From Erythrobacter sp. SDW2 (GTDB lineage Bacteria > Pseudomonadota > Alphaproteobacteria > Sphingomonadales > Sphingomonadaceae): 64,000 bases of DNA. Positions within the stretch are counted from its first letter, which is position 1. Every line of letters begins with the position of its first letter. The translations under genes and the position numbers were made by a program. Of the stretch, positions 27,863 to 37,208 are shown in pieces. The stretch is from contig NZ_CP090370.1 of assembly GCF_021431965.1 (NCBI RefSeq), positions 2,418,001 to 2,482,000 of the forward strand, read 5' to 3'. The notes under the pieces are model-generated. The model searched no databases. It saw nothing but the letters and a program-made list of their open reading frames with translations, and was not told the origin of the DNA.

Positions 27863-27972
27863 GCGCCAGCGGCGCGAAGCTCCGCCAATGCAGCGAGCCC
27901 GTGCCGTGCTGGCGTGGCGATTCCCTGGCCTGTTTGCTGCTAAAGCCCTTGTTGCGGGCCTGGCCGTAGCGC
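27863..27972 (-). pseudogene. Decayed copy of the rnhB 3' end
   Basis: This 110-bp stretch aligns without gaps to 28615-28724, the 3' coding end of rnhB, with 84 of 110 bases identical by hand count. Read on the minus strand in the rnhB frame it gives a decayed but stop-free RNKGF...RQHG...LH.RSFAPLAQ, matching RNKGY...RQHGPTPLHRRSFAPVAQ. It begins inside the 3' end of the DUF305 gene, whose last residues (RPGPQQGL) are this same DNA in another frame. It is 752 bp from the intact copy, with the DUF305 gene between. Confidence 0.75.
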
Positions 27973-28545
27973 AGATGTACGCGCGGCGGCAGCCTCCGCC
28001 TCGGCCTTGAGTGCCGGTGTCAGCTGGGTCGACCGTGCCGGTATCGGCTTGCCATCGCCCAATTCACCATTGGCTTCGATATCGGCGATAAGCAGCTTCA
28101 TTTCCTCGATTTCCTTTACCTGCGCCTCGATGATTGCGTCCGCCAGCTGGCGCACGCGCGGGTCGGAAATGTTGGCCCTGGCGCTGGTGAGCACGGCAAT
28201 CGAATGGTGCGGGATCATCGCCTTCATCCACGCCGTGTCGTCGACCGTGTCCTGGCTCCGAACGAGGGTGAGAAACACGCCGCCCATGGCGAAGGCCCCG
28301 ACCACGACCAGCAACTTGGTGGTGCGCGACCGGTACATGCCCCACATGAAGCCGAGCATGACCACGATCATTGCGCAGCCCATTATCAGCGCCATCCACA
28401 TGCGCGTCTGGCTGAAGAAATTGTGGTCGATCTGCCAGCTGTTGAAGTAGGTCAGGACGAACATGGTCACGACCGAAGTCGCGATCATGGCGAAGAAGGT
28501 CGCCCACTTGCCGTGCATTGCTGCGTTGTTGCCTGAATGGTCCAT
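27940..28545 (-). CDS. DUF305 membrane protein
   Basis: 201 aa. Three hydrophobic helices (about 14-34, 48-70, 75-96) are followed by a DUF305 domain with the MKAMIPHHSIAVLTSARANI motif and helical IIEAQVKEIEEMKLLIADIE. DUF305 is a ferritin-like-looking four-helix family often found with copper genes; the HH in IPHHSIA and the N-terminal MDHSGNNAAMHG are possible metal ligands. The last ~10 codons run into the decayed rnhB copy, so its natural C-terminus may have been changed. It lies directly downstream of rnhB. Confidence 0.85.
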   Translation of the reverse strand: MDHSGNNAAMHGKWATFFAMIATSVVTMFVLTYFNSWQIDHNFFSQTRMWMALIMGCAMIVVMLGFMWGMYRSRTTKLLVVVGAFAMGGVFLTLVRSQDTVDDTAWMKAMIPHHSIAVLTSARANISDPRVRQLADAIIEAQVKEIEEMKLLIADIEANGELGDGKPIPARSTQLTPALKAEAEAAAARTSALRPGPQQGL

Positions 28546-28585
28546 CGGAAATCTCCTGTTGGGAGATTAACCGAGGGCGGCGCGC

Positions 28586-29224
28586 TCAGGTTCCGATCGG
28601 GAAGAGTTCGGCCTGCGCCACCGGCGCGAAACTCCGCCGGTGCAGCGGGGTCGGGCCGTGCTGGCGCAGCGCTTCCATGTGCTCGGCGCTGCCATAGCCC
28701 TTGTTGCGTTCCCAGCCGTAGTGGGGATGCGCCTGCGCAGCGGCGATCATCATCCGGTCGCGCCATTCCTTGGCGACGATGCTGGCGGCGCTGATCGCCG
28801 GTTCGGTACCGTCCCCGCCGACGATGGCGCGGGCAGGCCAGCGCCACTGGTCGCAGCGGCCATGCGGGGTGAGATTGCCGTCGATCAGCACTTCGGCGGG
28901 TCCCTGCCCCAGCACCTCGGCCAGCCGCGTCACCGCCAGCGTCATGGCCAGCATGGTCGCGCCGAGGATGTTGAGCCGGTCGATCTCCTCGACCTCGACC
29001 ACGCCCACGCCCCAGGCGCAGTTCGCGCGGATCGCTTCGTCGAGCGATGCCCGGCGCTTGGCCGTCAGCTTCTTGGAATCATCGAGCCCTTGCGGACACC
29101 CGCTGCCCAGCATTACAGCAGCGGCCACCACCGGCCCCGCCAGCGGGCCGCGCCCGGCCTCGTCCACGCCGAAAATGCGCGGACCTCGGGATACGGAAAA
29201 GTCATCGGGAGTTGCAGCAAGCAT
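28586..29224 (-). CDS. rnhB: Ribonuclease HII
   Basis: 212 aa from the ATG at 29224. Catalytic acidic residues are in FGVDEAGRGPLAGPV (Asp-Glu), VLIDGNLTP and the SIVAKEWRD region. RNase HII removes RNA from RNA-DNA hybrids, including single ribonucleotides. The typical C-terminus HYGWERNKGYGSAEHMEAL and RRSFAPVA is intact. Its start codon overlaps that of the divergent sugar dehydrogenase gene (CATG at 29222-29225), so promoters must lie inside neighbouring coding DNA; start choice is therefore tentative. Confidence 0.93.
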   Translation of the reverse strand: MLAATPDDFSVSRGPRIFGVDEAGRGPLAGPVVAAAVMLGSGCPQGLDDSKKLTAKRRASLDEAIRANCAWGVGVVEVEEIDRLNILGATMLAMTLAVTRLAEVLGQGPAEVLIDGNLTPHGRCDQWRWPARAIVGGDGTEPAISAASIVAKEWRDRMMIAAAQAHPHYGWERNKGYGSAEHMEALRQHGPTPLHRRSFAPVAQAELFPIGT

Positions 29225-30383
29225 GAACCAGACACGCACCAATCTTCTCGCCCTCTTGTCTCTCCCCGCCATTGCCCTCGCAAGCTGCGGTTCGACCAAT
29301 TCGGGGGATAGCGGGGTCCAGTCCGTTTCCTACCAGACCAGCGAAATGGGCACGTTCGAGCGGCCCTGGGCCATGGCTTTTGCGCCCGGCACGCCAGTGC
29401 TGTTCATAACCGAAAAGGCCGGGTCGATGAAGTTCGTCGATACCTCCAACGGGGTGACCGGCGACGTGACCGGGGTCCCGGCGGTCGATTACGGTGGCCA
29501 GGGCGGATTCGGCGATGTCGCCTTCCTGCCGTCGGAAGCCTCCGACGTGCTCGACCGGCGGACGATCTATCTCAGCTGGGCCGAGGCGGGCGAAGGCGAT
29601 ACCCGCGGCGCGGTGGTCGGCAAGGGCACACTCGTCTGCGGCGAAGTGGCTGACGATTGCCGCATCGAAGGGCTTACCGTGATCTGGCGCCAGACACCCA
29701 AGGTCACCGGGCGCGGGCACTACTCGCACAAGATCGCAATCTCGCCGGACGGCCGGTATCTCTACATTTCGAGCGGTGACCGGCAGAAGTTGGAGCCGGC
29801 GCAGGACCTGTCGAACACGTTGGGCACAATCGTGCGGCTCAACCTCGACGGGACGCCGGCAGAGGGCAATCCCTATGCCGAGCGGGGCAGCCCGTCGGAC
29901 CAGATCTGGTCCTATGGCCACCGCAACGTCCTCGGCCTGCAGTTCGCGCCCGACGGTAGCCTGTGGGACCTCGAGCATGGCCCTGCGGGCGGCGACGAGC
30001 TGAATGTGGTCGAGCGTGCCGCAAACTATGGCTGGCCGGTCGTTTCCGATGGCGACCATTACAATGGCGACAAGATCCCCGATCACGCGACCCGTCCGGA
30101 ATTCAAGCCCGCCGCGATCGGCTGGACCCCGGTGATCGCGCCCGGCGATTTCATCTTCTACACCGGCGATGCCTTTCCCGGCTGGAAGGGCGATGCGCTG
30201 ATTGCCGGACTTTCCATCGAGGCTCTCGTCGAAGTCGCGATTGACGGCGACAAAGCCACGGAAACCGCGCGCTACAGCTTCGACAACCGCCTGCGCGACA
30301 TCGCCCAGGGGCCGGATGGCAGCGTGTGGCTGATCGAGGACGGCGAAGGCGGGCGTTTGCTCAAGCTGAGCCCCGCTAGGTAA
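29223..30383 (+). CDS. PQQ-dependent soluble sugar dehydrogenase-like lipoprotein
   Basis: 386 aa from the ATG at 29223; a longer in-frame extension exists but would overlap all of rnhB. N-terminal lipobox ALASC (Cys near 20), then the six-bladed propeller of the aldose sugar dehydrogenase (YliI/Gdh-B) family: ERPWAMAFAPGTPVLFITEKAG, GGQGGFGDVAFLP, GRGHYSHKIAISPDG, YGHRNVLGLQFAPDG and DLEHGPAGGDELN. Members oxidise sugars with PQQ and calcium in the periplasm. PQQ synthesis genes are not in the window. Confidence 0.9.
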   Translation: MNQTRTNLLALLSLPAIALASCGSTNSGDSGVQSVSYQTSEMGTFERPWAMAFAPGTPVLFITEKAGSMKFVDTSNGVTGDVTGVPAVDYGGQGGFGDVAFLPSEASDVLDRRTIYLSWAEAGEGDTRGAVVGKGTLVCGEVADDCRIEGLTVIWRQTPKVTGRGHYSHKIAISPDGRYLYISSGDRQKLEPAQDLSNTLGTIVRLNLDGTPAEGNPYAERGSPSDQIWSYGHRNVLGLQFAPDGSLWDLEHGPAGGDELNVVERAANYGWPVVSDGDHYNGDKIPDHATRPEFKPAAIGWTPVIAPGDFIFYTGDAFPGWKGDALIAGLSIEALVEVAIDGDKATETARYSFDNRLRDIAQGPDGSVWLIEDGEGGRLLKLSPAR

Positions 30384-30439
30384 GCCCCAAGCGAAACTGT
30401 ATCGACAGCGGGGCGCACCGGCCCTAACCGCCGCGCCCC

Positions 30440-30961
30440 ATGGCGACGCTTGTCCCCCTTTCCGCGGTCGATCCGGCACTGGTCGAGGCGCTGCTCGACG
30501 AGGCCTTCGGCGCTGACCGGCACGCCCGCACCGCCTATCGTATCCGCGAGGGCGCGCACTGGCTGGAAGGGTTGAGCTTCGCCGCGCTGGACGAGGATGA
30601 CTATCTCGCCGGGTCCATCCAGCTGTGGCCCTGCGCGCTTGCCACGCCCGATGGCAAAGGCCACCCGCTGATCATGGTCGGCCCGGTCGCGGTCATGCCC
30701 GCACTGCAGGGCGAAGGCTATGGCAAGGCGCTGATGGGCGCGGCGCTCGGCGCGATCGATGCCATGGCGCAGGGCGATAGACCGCCGCTGCCACAGGTGA
30801 TGATAGGCGATCAGGAGTATTATGGCCGCTGGGGCTTCACTGCCGAACACACCGGCGGTTGGCACTGCCCTGGCCCCTATGATCCTGCCCGCCTGCTGCT
30901 GCGGTGCGAGAATCCCGGTATCTTGCCAGCTCAAGGCATGCTGGGACCCTGGGCCGGCTGA
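30440..30961 (+). CDS. GNAT-family N-acetyltransferase
   Basis: 173 aa. The acetyl-CoA loop is recognisable in MVGPVAVMPALQGEGYGKALMG (V-x-P-x-x-Q-G-x-G-x-G/A), with a preceding beta-hairpin and a late GDQEYYGRWGF motif frequent in this subgroup of predicted N-acetyltransferases (YhbS-like). Acceptor unknown. First of a same-strand series of genes running to the CCA-adding enzyme. Confidence 0.85.
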   Translation: MATLVPLSAVDPALVEALLDEAFGADRHARTAYRIREGAHWLEGLSFAALDEDDYLAGSIQLWPCALATPDGKGHPLIMVGPVAVMPALQGEGYGKALMGAALGAIDAMAQGDRPPLPQVMIGDQEYYGRWGFTAEHTGGWHCPGPYDPARLLLRCENPGILPAQGMLGPWAG

Positions 30962-31004
30962 CAGGTTCTTGTGAGCTGCGGGCATATCTGCCAACGCTCG
31001 CCCC

Positions 31005-31553
31005 ATGCCGTACCAGCCGCCGCCAGACCTAGCCGGACTGAACCTCACCGAGATCGCTCAACAGGTCATGGCGCGCAACCTGCCGCCGGTCGAGCATTGG
31101 TCACCCGAGCGAACCGGTGACAGCCGTATGCGGATCGCCGCAGATGGCACCTGGTTCCATGACGGCAGCCCGATCACCCGGCCGGCGATGGTGCGTGCTT
31201 TCTCAGGGCTGCTGGTGCGCGACGAAGGAGGGCAGCACTGGCTCTATTCGCCATTCGAGAAGCTGAGCATCGAAGTCGAGGACGCCGCCTTCGTCGCGGT
31301 CGATATGGCGGAACGCGAGGGCGCGCTGGCCTTCCGGCTCAACACCGACGAATTGATCGTCGCCGGCCCTGACCATCCGCTCGTCGCGCGCGGGAATGCG
31401 GAGACCCCGGCGCTGTACCTCGGCGTCAGGCGCGGCACCGAAGCGCGGCTCAATCGCAGCACCTATGAACAGATCGCCGAACATGCGCTGGCGCAAGGCG
31501 AGGACTGGACCGTCACCAGCCAGGGCGAGATGTTCTCGCTGCTTCCTGCATGA
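31005..31553 (+). CDS. DUF1285 family protein
   Basis: 182 aa. The GTWFHDGSPITRPAMVRAFSGLLVRDEGGQHWLYSPFEK block is typical of the DUF1285 family, soluble proteins of unknown function that are usually encoded with a CoA-type NUDIX hydrolase, as here: its stop overlaps the next start by 4 nt. No signal peptide or membrane segment is seen. Function unknown. Confidence 0.88.
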   Translation: MPYQPPPDLAGLNLTEIAQQVMARNLPPVEHWSPERTGDSRMRIAADGTWFHDGSPITRPAMVRAFSGLLVRDEGGQHWLYSPFEKLSIEVEDAAFVAVDMAEREGALAFRLNTDELIVAGPDHPLVARGNAETPALYLGVRRGTEARLNRSTYEQIAEHALAQGEDWTVTSQGEMFSLLPA

Positions 31554-32149
31554 GCACGCTGTTCGATCGGCTCAAACGCGTCTTTGATGACGGGCACGGC
31601 GAACCGGCCGCCGGCCTCATCAGCGACGAACGCTTCGCCCGGGGCACGCCCCGTCCCGCCGCCGTGCTGATACCGGTGACTGACCGCCCGCAGCCCGGAG
31701 TCATCCTGACCAAGCGGCCCGACGACCTGCGCAGCCACCCCGGGCAGGTCGCCTTTCCGGGCGGCAAGATCGATCTGGGCGAAACACCGGTGGAGGCGGC
31801 ACTGCGCGAGGCCGAGGAAGAGCTCGCCATGCCGCGCCACCATGTGCGGATCATCGGCGCGACCGACAATTACGTCACCGGCACCGGCTTCGATATCACC
31901 CCGGTGCTGGGCGTCGTCCCGCCGGACCTGCCGCTGGTGCCCAACCCCGGCGAGGTCGAAAGCTGGTTCGAAGTGCCATTGGCCCACCTGTTCGATCCCG
32001 CCAACTACGACGAGCAGAGCGTGTGGTGGGGCGGGGCCGAGCGGCGCTATTTCGAGATGCATTACGAGGGGTACCGGATCTGGGGCGTCACTGCCGGGAT
32101 CATCGCCAACCTGTCGCAACGGTTGCGGCTGACCGAACTGTTCGATTGA
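31550..32149 (+). CDS. NUDIX hydrolase, CoA pyrophosphatase type
   Basis: 199 aa. The NUDIX box G-x5-E-x7-REUxEEL is seen as GGKIDLGETPVEAALREAEEEL, preceded by SHPGQVAFPGG, which is typical of NudL-like CoA pyrophosphatases. It would cleave CoA or acyl-CoA to phosphopantetheine and 3',5'-ADP with Mg or Mn. Translation is coupled to DUF1285. Followed by a dispersed repeat and the CCA-adding enzyme. Confidence 0.9.
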   Translation: MSTLFDRLKRVFDDGHGEPAAGLISDERFARGTPRPAAVLIPVTDRPQPGVILTKRPDDLRSHPGQVAFPGGKIDLGETPVEAALREAEEELAMPRHHVRIIGATDNYVTGTGFDITPVLGVVPPDLPLVPNPGEVESWFEVPLAHLFDPANYDEQSVWWGGAERRYFEMHYEGYRIWGVTAGIIANLSQRLRLTELFD

Positions 32150-32168
32150 GTTTGCGAATTCCCCATCT

Positions 32169-32259
32169 CCGTTCGGGCTGAACTTGTCGAAGCCCTTCGC
32201 TTTCATCTAGCGATGCAGGAATTGGACGAACTGCCCTTCGACAAGCTCAGGGCGAACGG
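32169..32259. repeat. Palindromic repeat of the CCGTTCGGGCTGAGCTTGTC family
   Basis: Left arm 32169-32196 (CCGTTCGGGCTGAACTTGTC then GAAGCCCT) and right arm 32231-32259, whose complement begins CCGTTCGCCCTGAGCTTGTC, enclose ~34 bp. Same family as the element at 22832. It lies between the NUDIX gene and the start of the CCA-adding enzyme, so it probably forms the leader or a terminator-like structure there. Confidence 0.8.
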
Positions 32260-32267
32260 ATGTTGGT

Positions 32268-33461
32268 GTGACACAAACCCTGCCCATGGACCTGTGGACC
32301 CAGCGCGCCGACCTGGCGCAGTTGGTCGCGGTGCTTGGCGCAGACAATGTCCGCTGGGTCGGCGGGGCGGTACGCGATACTCTCTTGAACGACGAGGTGC
32401 GCGATATCGACGCGGCCACGCCGTTATTGCCCGATGAAGTGATGGAACGGCTCATGGCGGCCGGCATTCGTGTGGTTCCGACAGGCATCGACCACGGCAC
32501 GATCACGGCGCTCCTGGATGATGGTCCGGTCGAGATCACCACGCTGCGGCATGATGTATCGACGGACGGGCGCCGCGCCACAGTCGCCTTCGCCCGGGAC
32601 TGGCGAGACGATGCGGCGCGGCGGGACTTCACCATCAACGCGCTCTATGCACATCCGGAGACGCTGGAGATCAGCGATTATTTCGGCGGGCTGGGGGATC
32701 TGGCTGCCCGCCGTATCCGCTTCATAGGCGATGCACGTGAACGGATCCGCGAGGACCACCTGCGTATTCTCCGCTATTACCGCTTCCAGGCGCGGTTCGG
32801 GTCCGAACTGGATGACGAGGCCGAGCAAGCCTGCGCCGATCTTGCCCACACGCTCAAGGGCCTCAGCCGCGAGCGGGTGGCGACGGAACTGTTGTCGCTG
32901 CTCGGCCTGCCCGACCCCTATGCCACCGTGCTGCGCATGCGCGAACGTGGCGTGCTGCCCGTAATCTTGCCCGAGGCTGGCAGGGCCGAGTTGGCGCGAC
33001 TCGAGCTTCTGGTGGGAATCGAGGCGCAATACGGGGCGGAAACCGACCCGCTACGCCGCCTCGCGGCCCTGTTGCCCGCAGTACCGGCCATTGCCGAGAA
33101 TGTCGCCGCCCGGCTGCGACTGTCCCGTGCCCAACGTGACCGGCTGACAAGCCTCGCCGCACGCAGCCCCGCCGATGGCGAAGCACCGCTGGCGCTGGCC
33201 TATCGCGAAGGCACGGAAAACGCACGCGACCGGTTGCTGCTGACCAACCAGGACCCGCGCCCCGTGATCGAATGGCCGATCCCGCAGTTCCCCTTGAAGG
33301 GCGGGGAGATCGTTGCGCGCGGCGTTGGCGCGGGGCCGGAGGTCGCACGATTGCTGCGGCAAGTGGAATCGCGCTGGATTGACGAAGGATTTCCCGGTCG
33401 CGAGAGAGTAGAGGAGCTGCTGGCCGAGCAACTGCGCGGCGCGCCCACTCCACCGAACTAG
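32268..33461 (+). CDS. cca: CCA-adding tRNA nucleotidyltransferase
   Basis: 397 aa from a GTG at 32268; the ATG at 32286 is an equally possible start, since a palindromic repeat ends only 8 bp upstream and no clear ribosome-binding site is seen. The class II nucleotidyltransferase signature is clear: WVGGAVRDTLLNDEVRDIDAA with the DxD metal pair, then DGRRATVAF, RRDFTINALY and RFIGDARERIREDHLRILRYYRF. It adds or repairs the 3' CCA end of tRNAs. Confidence 0.92.
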   Translation: MTQTLPMDLWTQRADLAQLVAVLGADNVRWVGGAVRDTLLNDEVRDIDAATPLLPDEVMERLMAAGIRVVPTGIDHGTITALLDDGPVEITTLRHDVSTDGRRATVAFARDWRDDAARRDFTINALYAHPETLEISDYFGGLGDLAARRIRFIGDARERIREDHLRILRYYRFQARFGSELDDEAEQACADLAHTLKGLSRERVATELLSLLGLPDPYATVLRMRERGVLPVILPEAGRAELARLELLVGIEAQYGAETDPLRRLAALLPAVPAIAENVAARLRLSRAQRDRLTSLAARSPADGEAPLALAYREGTENARDRLLLTNQDPRPVIEWPIPQFPLKGGEIVARGVGAGPEVARLLRQVESRWIDEGFPGRERVEELLAEQLRGAPTPPN

Positions 33462-33697
33462 CTTCATCGGGCTGCCAGAGTCCCTGAGCCGTGCATCCGG
33501 CAGGACGAAGGGCGGGTGAAGCGGTTGCCACCGCGAAACGCTGGTGGGTAACCTCAGGGTGGTTTCACAACCGCCCATTCAGGGTTCGCGCGCTTGGCAG
33601 ATCGCCAATGCTGCCATCATCGAGGTCTCGACCGTTCCGTCTGCGCTTTGCGCATGGGGAAGTGCGTCTCACAGGCCGCAATAACGGAGAAAAATAC

Positions 33698-34039
33698 ATG
33701 AAGATCCTGACCGCCCTCGTTTGTGCCGCTGGAGCTTTGGCACTCGTTCCTGCCGCGCAGGCGCAAACGGCTGCAACCGGGCAGTCTGCCGAACCGGAGA
33801 AGGAAGCGGTCGCTCCAGAGGAGCTCGAGAGCATGCTCGTCAGCGGCGCGACGGTAGTGACGGCAGACAACCAGCCGCTCGGCACCATCACCTCGGTGGA
33901 TGGCGAAACCGTCGTGATGGATCTGAGCGAGTACACCGAGCGCCCGATCTCATTCCAGAAAGAGCATTTCACCCTGAATGCAGAAGGCAAGCTCGCTTCG
34001 GTCTTTACCTCGAAGCAGATCACCGAGGGAGTTGGCTGA
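33698..34039 (+). CDS. Small exported protein, PRC-barrel-like
   Basis: 113 aa from the ATG at 33698 with GGAG upstream. A signal peptide (LTALVCAAGALALVPAAQAQ) is followed by an acidic stretch and one small beta-rich domain: GATVVTADNQPLGTITSVDGETVVMDLSEYT, a pattern like a PRC-barrel/DUF strand set. Family not certain. The 236 bp before it hold no gene I can support. A strong terminator follows. Confidence 0.72.
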   Translation: MKILTALVCAAGALALVPAAQAQTAATGQSAEPEKEAVAPEELESMLVSGATVVTADNQPLGTITSVDGETVVMDLSEYTERPISFQKEHFTLNAEGKLASVFTSKQITEGVG

Positions 34040-34083
34040 GCTGACGGCTTTTCCGTTTCCACGCTGCAGATAGCGTGGGTACC

Positions 34084-34115
34084 AGGGCCGGGTCGCCGCA
34101 TCGCAACCCGGCCCT
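34084..34115 (+). terminator. Intrinsic terminator
   Basis: A perfect 10-bp stem AGGGCCGGGT/ACCCGGCCCT with a 12-nt loop, followed by GTTCTTCGTCT. It ends the transcript of the small exported protein and separates it from the convergent parC. Confidence 0.75.
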
Positions 34116-34143
34116 GTTCTTCGTCTGTCGAGCCGATCAGCAG

Positions 34144-36465
34144 TCAGGAAAAGCGATTGTCGCGCGGGAAACCCTGCGGCGGCATCCTACCCGCGGCACC
34201 ACGCGCGACCTTCCACTGCCAGATATCGCTCTCGGTCCGGGTGCGGTCGCCCTTGCCGCCCATCTGCCAGCTGAGGCCATTGGCCAGCACGAAGGTCGTC
34301 GCATCGGCCAGCCCGCCGTCACGATAGCGCTGCAAGGTCACCCCCTGCCCGCGCGCCATCACCGGCACTTCTTCCATGTTGAAGACCACCAGCTTGCGGT
34401 TGTCGCCGACCACCGCGACATGGTCGTGCCCCTCGCCGATCGGTCGCACCACAGCGAGCCTGGCCTTGTCCTTGAGATTGACCACCTGTCTGCCCTTGCG
34501 GGTTTCGGCCAGCAGTTCCGCCGTCTCGGCGATGAAGCCCTTGCCGGTATCGGCCGCCAGCAGCAGCCGCGTGCCGTCCCTGTGCACGCTCAGCGCCACG
34601 ATCTGCGCTTCCGCCTCGATATCGAGCGTGTTGCGGACCGGTTCGCCGAAGCCGCGCGCTCCGGGCAACTTGTCGGCCCCGACAGTGAAAAAGCGGCCGT
34701 TATCGGCAGCCAGCAGCAGCTTGTCCGTGGTCTGGCAATGGACCGCAAAGGCCGGGCCGTCGCCTTCCTTGTACTTGAAGTCGCCGCAACCATCCTCGCC
34801 CATGTCGACATGGCCCTTGGCCGCACGGATCCAGCCTTTCTGGCTGAGCACCACAGTGACCGGTTCCTTCTCGATCATCGCGTCCATGCTGAATTCGACC
34901 GTCGTGGCGGCCTCGGCAATGGTCGTGCGCCGCGCGCCGAGCGCCGTGTCGAGTGCGTATTCCTTCTGCAGCGCGGCGAGATCGCGCTTCAATCGGGTGC
35001 GCTGGCGGGCCGGACTGTCGAGCAGCTTCTGCAGCTCGTCCTGCTCCTTCAGCAGATCGTCCTTTTCTTGCCGCAGCTGCATTTCCTCGAGCTTGCGCAA
35101 GCTGCGCAGCCGCATGTTGAGGATCGCTTCGGCCTGGCGGTCGGTCAGGCTGAATTCCGCCATCATCACCGCCTTGGGATCGTCCTCGTAGCGGATGATC
35201 TCGATCACCCGGTCGAGGTTGAGGAAGGCTATAATATACCCTTCGACCAGTTCCAGCCGCCGGGCGATCTGGTCGAGCCGGTGCTGCGCGCGGCGCTGGA
35301 GGATGTCGATCTGGCTGCGGACCCAGTTCTCCAGCAGTTCCTTGAGCCCCATCACCATCGGCGTGCGGGTAGCGTCGAGCACGTTGAGGTTGAGCCCGAA
35401 GCGGGTCTCCAGGTCGGTCAGCTTGTAGATCGATTCCTTGAGCAGTTCCGGGTCGACATTGCGGCTGCGCGGCACCAGCACGATGCGGATCTGCTCGTCG
35501 CTCTCGTCGCGCACGTCCTCAAGGATCGGCACTTTCTTGTCGGCGATCGCCTGCGCGATCTGCTCGATCAGCTTGCCCTTCTGCACCTGGTAGGGGATTT
35601 CGCTGATGACCAGCTGCCATTGACCCCCACCGAGCCGTTCGATCCCGGCTTCGCGGTCGGCCTCGTCCTTTGCTTCAGCCGCATGGAAGCGCCCGCGCAC
35701 GCGGAAACTGCCACGCCCGGTTTCATAGGCGGCTGAGATGACCTCTGGACTGTCAACGATGAGGCCGCCAGTCGCAAAGTCCGGGCCATGGAACAGCTCC
35801 ATCAGCCGCGCGTGCTCGACATGCGGGTTGTCGATCAGCTCCAGCGTCGCATCGACAATCTCGGACACATTGTGGCTGGGGATGTTGGTCGCCATCCCGA
35901 CCGCGATCCCGCTGGCGCCATTGGCCAGCAGATTTGGGAAGAGGCCGGGGAAGATCTCCGGCTCCTGCTCCTCGCCATTGTACGTCGGGATGAAATCGAC
36001 GGTGCCTTCGTCGAGCCCCTCCATCAGCCGCAGCGCGGTCCTGGTCAGGCGGGCTTCGGTGTAGCGATAGGCGGCGGCATTATCGCCGTCGATATTGCCG
36101 AAATTGCCCTGCCCGTCGACTAGCGGATAGCGCAACGCGAAATCCTGCGCGAGGCGGACCATCGCGTCATAAACCGACTGGTCGCCATGCGGGTGGTACT
36201 TGCCGATGACGTCGCCGACGACGCGGGCGGATTTCTTGTAGGCGTCGTTCGGATTGAGCTTCAACTGCCGCATCGCCCACAGCAGGCGGCGATGAACCGG
36301 CTTCAATCCGTCACGCAAATCGGGCAGCGAGCGCGCGGTAATCGTGCTCAGCGCATAGACGAGATAGCGTTCCTCCAGCGCGGAATCGAACGGGGCATCG
36401 ACGACCGAGTCATAGGGGGCGTCGAAAGGATCGGGCTCGGCAATCGGGGTATCGGCGGCGGACAT
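34144..36465 (-). CDS. parC: DNA topoisomerase IV subunit A
   Basis: 773 aa. The catalytic Tyr is in [15 protein letters not shown]; upstream [19 protein letters not shown] and [11 protein letters not shown] mark a type IIA topoisomerase A subunit, and the shorter C-terminal domain and lack of a full GyrA-box favour ParC. It decatenates chromosomes together with ParE (not in window) and is a quinolone target. Confidence 0.93.
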   Translation of the reverse strand: MSAADTPIAEPDPFDAPYDSVVDAPFDSALEERYLVYALSTITARSLPDLRDGLKPVHRRLLWAMRQLKLNPNDAYKKSARVVGDVIGKYHPHGDQSVYDAMVRLAQDFALRYPLVDGQGNFGNIDGDNAAAYRYTEARLTRTALRLMEGLDEGTVDFIPTYNGEEQEPEIFPGLFPNLLANGASGIAVGMATNIPSHNVSEIVDATLELIDNPHVEHARLMELFHGPDFATGGLIVDSPEVISAAYETGRGSFRVRGRFHAAEAKDEADREAGIERLGGGQWQLVISEIPYQVQKGKLIEQIAQAIADKKVPILEDVRDESDEQIRIVLVPRSRNVDPELLKESIYKLTDLETRFGLNLNVLDATRTPMVMGLKELLENWVRSQIDILQRRAQHRLDQIARRLELVEGYIIAFLNLDRVIEIIRYEDDPKAVMMAEFSLTDRQAEAILNMRLRSLRKLEEMQLRQEKDDLLKEQDELQKLLDSPARQRTRLKRDLAALQKEYALDTALGARRTTIAEAATTVEFSMDAMIEKEPVTVVLSQKGWIRAAKGHVDMGEDGCGDFKYKEGDGPAFAVHCQTTDKLLLAADNGRFFTVGADKLPGARGFGEPVRNTLDIEAEAQIVALSVHRDGTRLLLAADTGKGFIAETAELLAETRKGRQVVNLKDKARLAVVRPIGEGHDHVAVVGDNRKLVVFNMEEVPVMARGQGVTLQRYRDGGLADATTFVLANGLSWQMGGKGDRTRTESDIWQWKVARGAAGRMPPQGFPRDNRFS

Positions 36466-36562
36466 GGCGCTCGCCCTAACAGAGCCACGGCTTGCCTGTC
36501 AGTACGGAACGCAGACCTGTCCCCATGCATTCAAAGGGCATACCGAAACAAGGAGAACCCCC

Positions 36563-37105
36563 ATGATGAAGCGCGTATTGATTATCGCCACCGACGGTTT
36601 CGAGCAGTCCGAACTGATGGGGCCGAAGGATCGGCTCGAGGACGCCGGCATCGCCACCACGGTCGCCAGCCTCGAGGAAGGCGAAATTCGCGGCTGGAAG
36701 GACAAGGATTGGGGCGATAGCGTCCAGGTCGACCTGACCGTGGGCGAGGTTTCCACGGAAGACTATGGCGCGCTGCTCCTCCCCGGCGGCCAGATGAACC
36801 CCGACATCCTGCGTATGGACGAGACGGTGATCGGGCTGGTCAAGGAATTCGACGCGGCGGGCAAGCCGATTGCGGCGATTTGCCACGCCCCGTGGCTACT
36901 GGCCGAAGCCGATATCGTCCGCGGCAAGACCGTGACCGGTTGGCCCTCGATCCGCACCGATTTGAGGAATGCCGGTGCCATGGTGGTCGACTCGGAGGTC
37001 GAAAAATGCGGCAATCTGATCACGAGCCGCAACCCGGACGACATTCCTGCCTTCTCCGATGCTCTGATTGCGGCGGTCGAACAGGGCGCGATGGAAAACG
37101 CCTAA
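36563..37105 (+). CDS. DJ-1/PfpI family protein
   Basis: 180 aa from the ATG at 36563 (AAGGAGAA just upstream; a second ATG follows directly). RVLIIATDGFEQSEL, LLLPGGQMNPDILR and the nucleophile elbow AAICHAPWLLAEADIVRGK are typical PfpI/YhbO features, with Cys in ICHAP. Such proteins act as chaperone/deglycase-like stress proteins or intracellular proteases; the exact activity is debated. A strong terminator follows. Confidence 0.9.
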   Translation: MMKRVLIIATDGFEQSELMGPKDRLEDAGIATTVASLEEGEIRGWKDKDWGDSVQVDLTVGEVSTEDYGALLLPGGQMNPDILRMDETVIGLVKEFDAAGKPIAAICHAPWLLAEADIVRGKTVTGWPSIRTDLRNAGAMVVDSEVEKCGNLITSRNPDDIPAFSDALIAAVEQGAMENA

Positions 37106-37122
37106 ACGACTGTAATCAAGTC

Positions 37123-37163
37123 TAAATGCAAGGCCTCGCTACCAACGGTGGCGGGGCCTTTTT
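37123..37163 (+). terminator. Intrinsic terminator
   Basis: Stem GGCCTCGC/GCGGGGCC (one G-U pair), extended by AA/TT, with an 11-nt loop and an immediate run of T (CCTTTTTGC). It lies 27 bp after the PfpI-like gene. Confidence 0.8.
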
Positions 37164-37208
37164 GCATTTGACGCTTGCGCTCCTATCCAAATATGGCACA
37201 ATTATGGC

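Noticed and set aside
28770-29222. In-frame N-terminal extension of the sugar dehydrogenase
   Set aside because: It would cover rnhB entirely; the lipoprotein signal begins at 29223.
33462-33697. Possible riboswitch or small RNA before the small exported protein gene
   Set aside because: Some short complementary stretches exist but no known RNA motif could be matched by eye.
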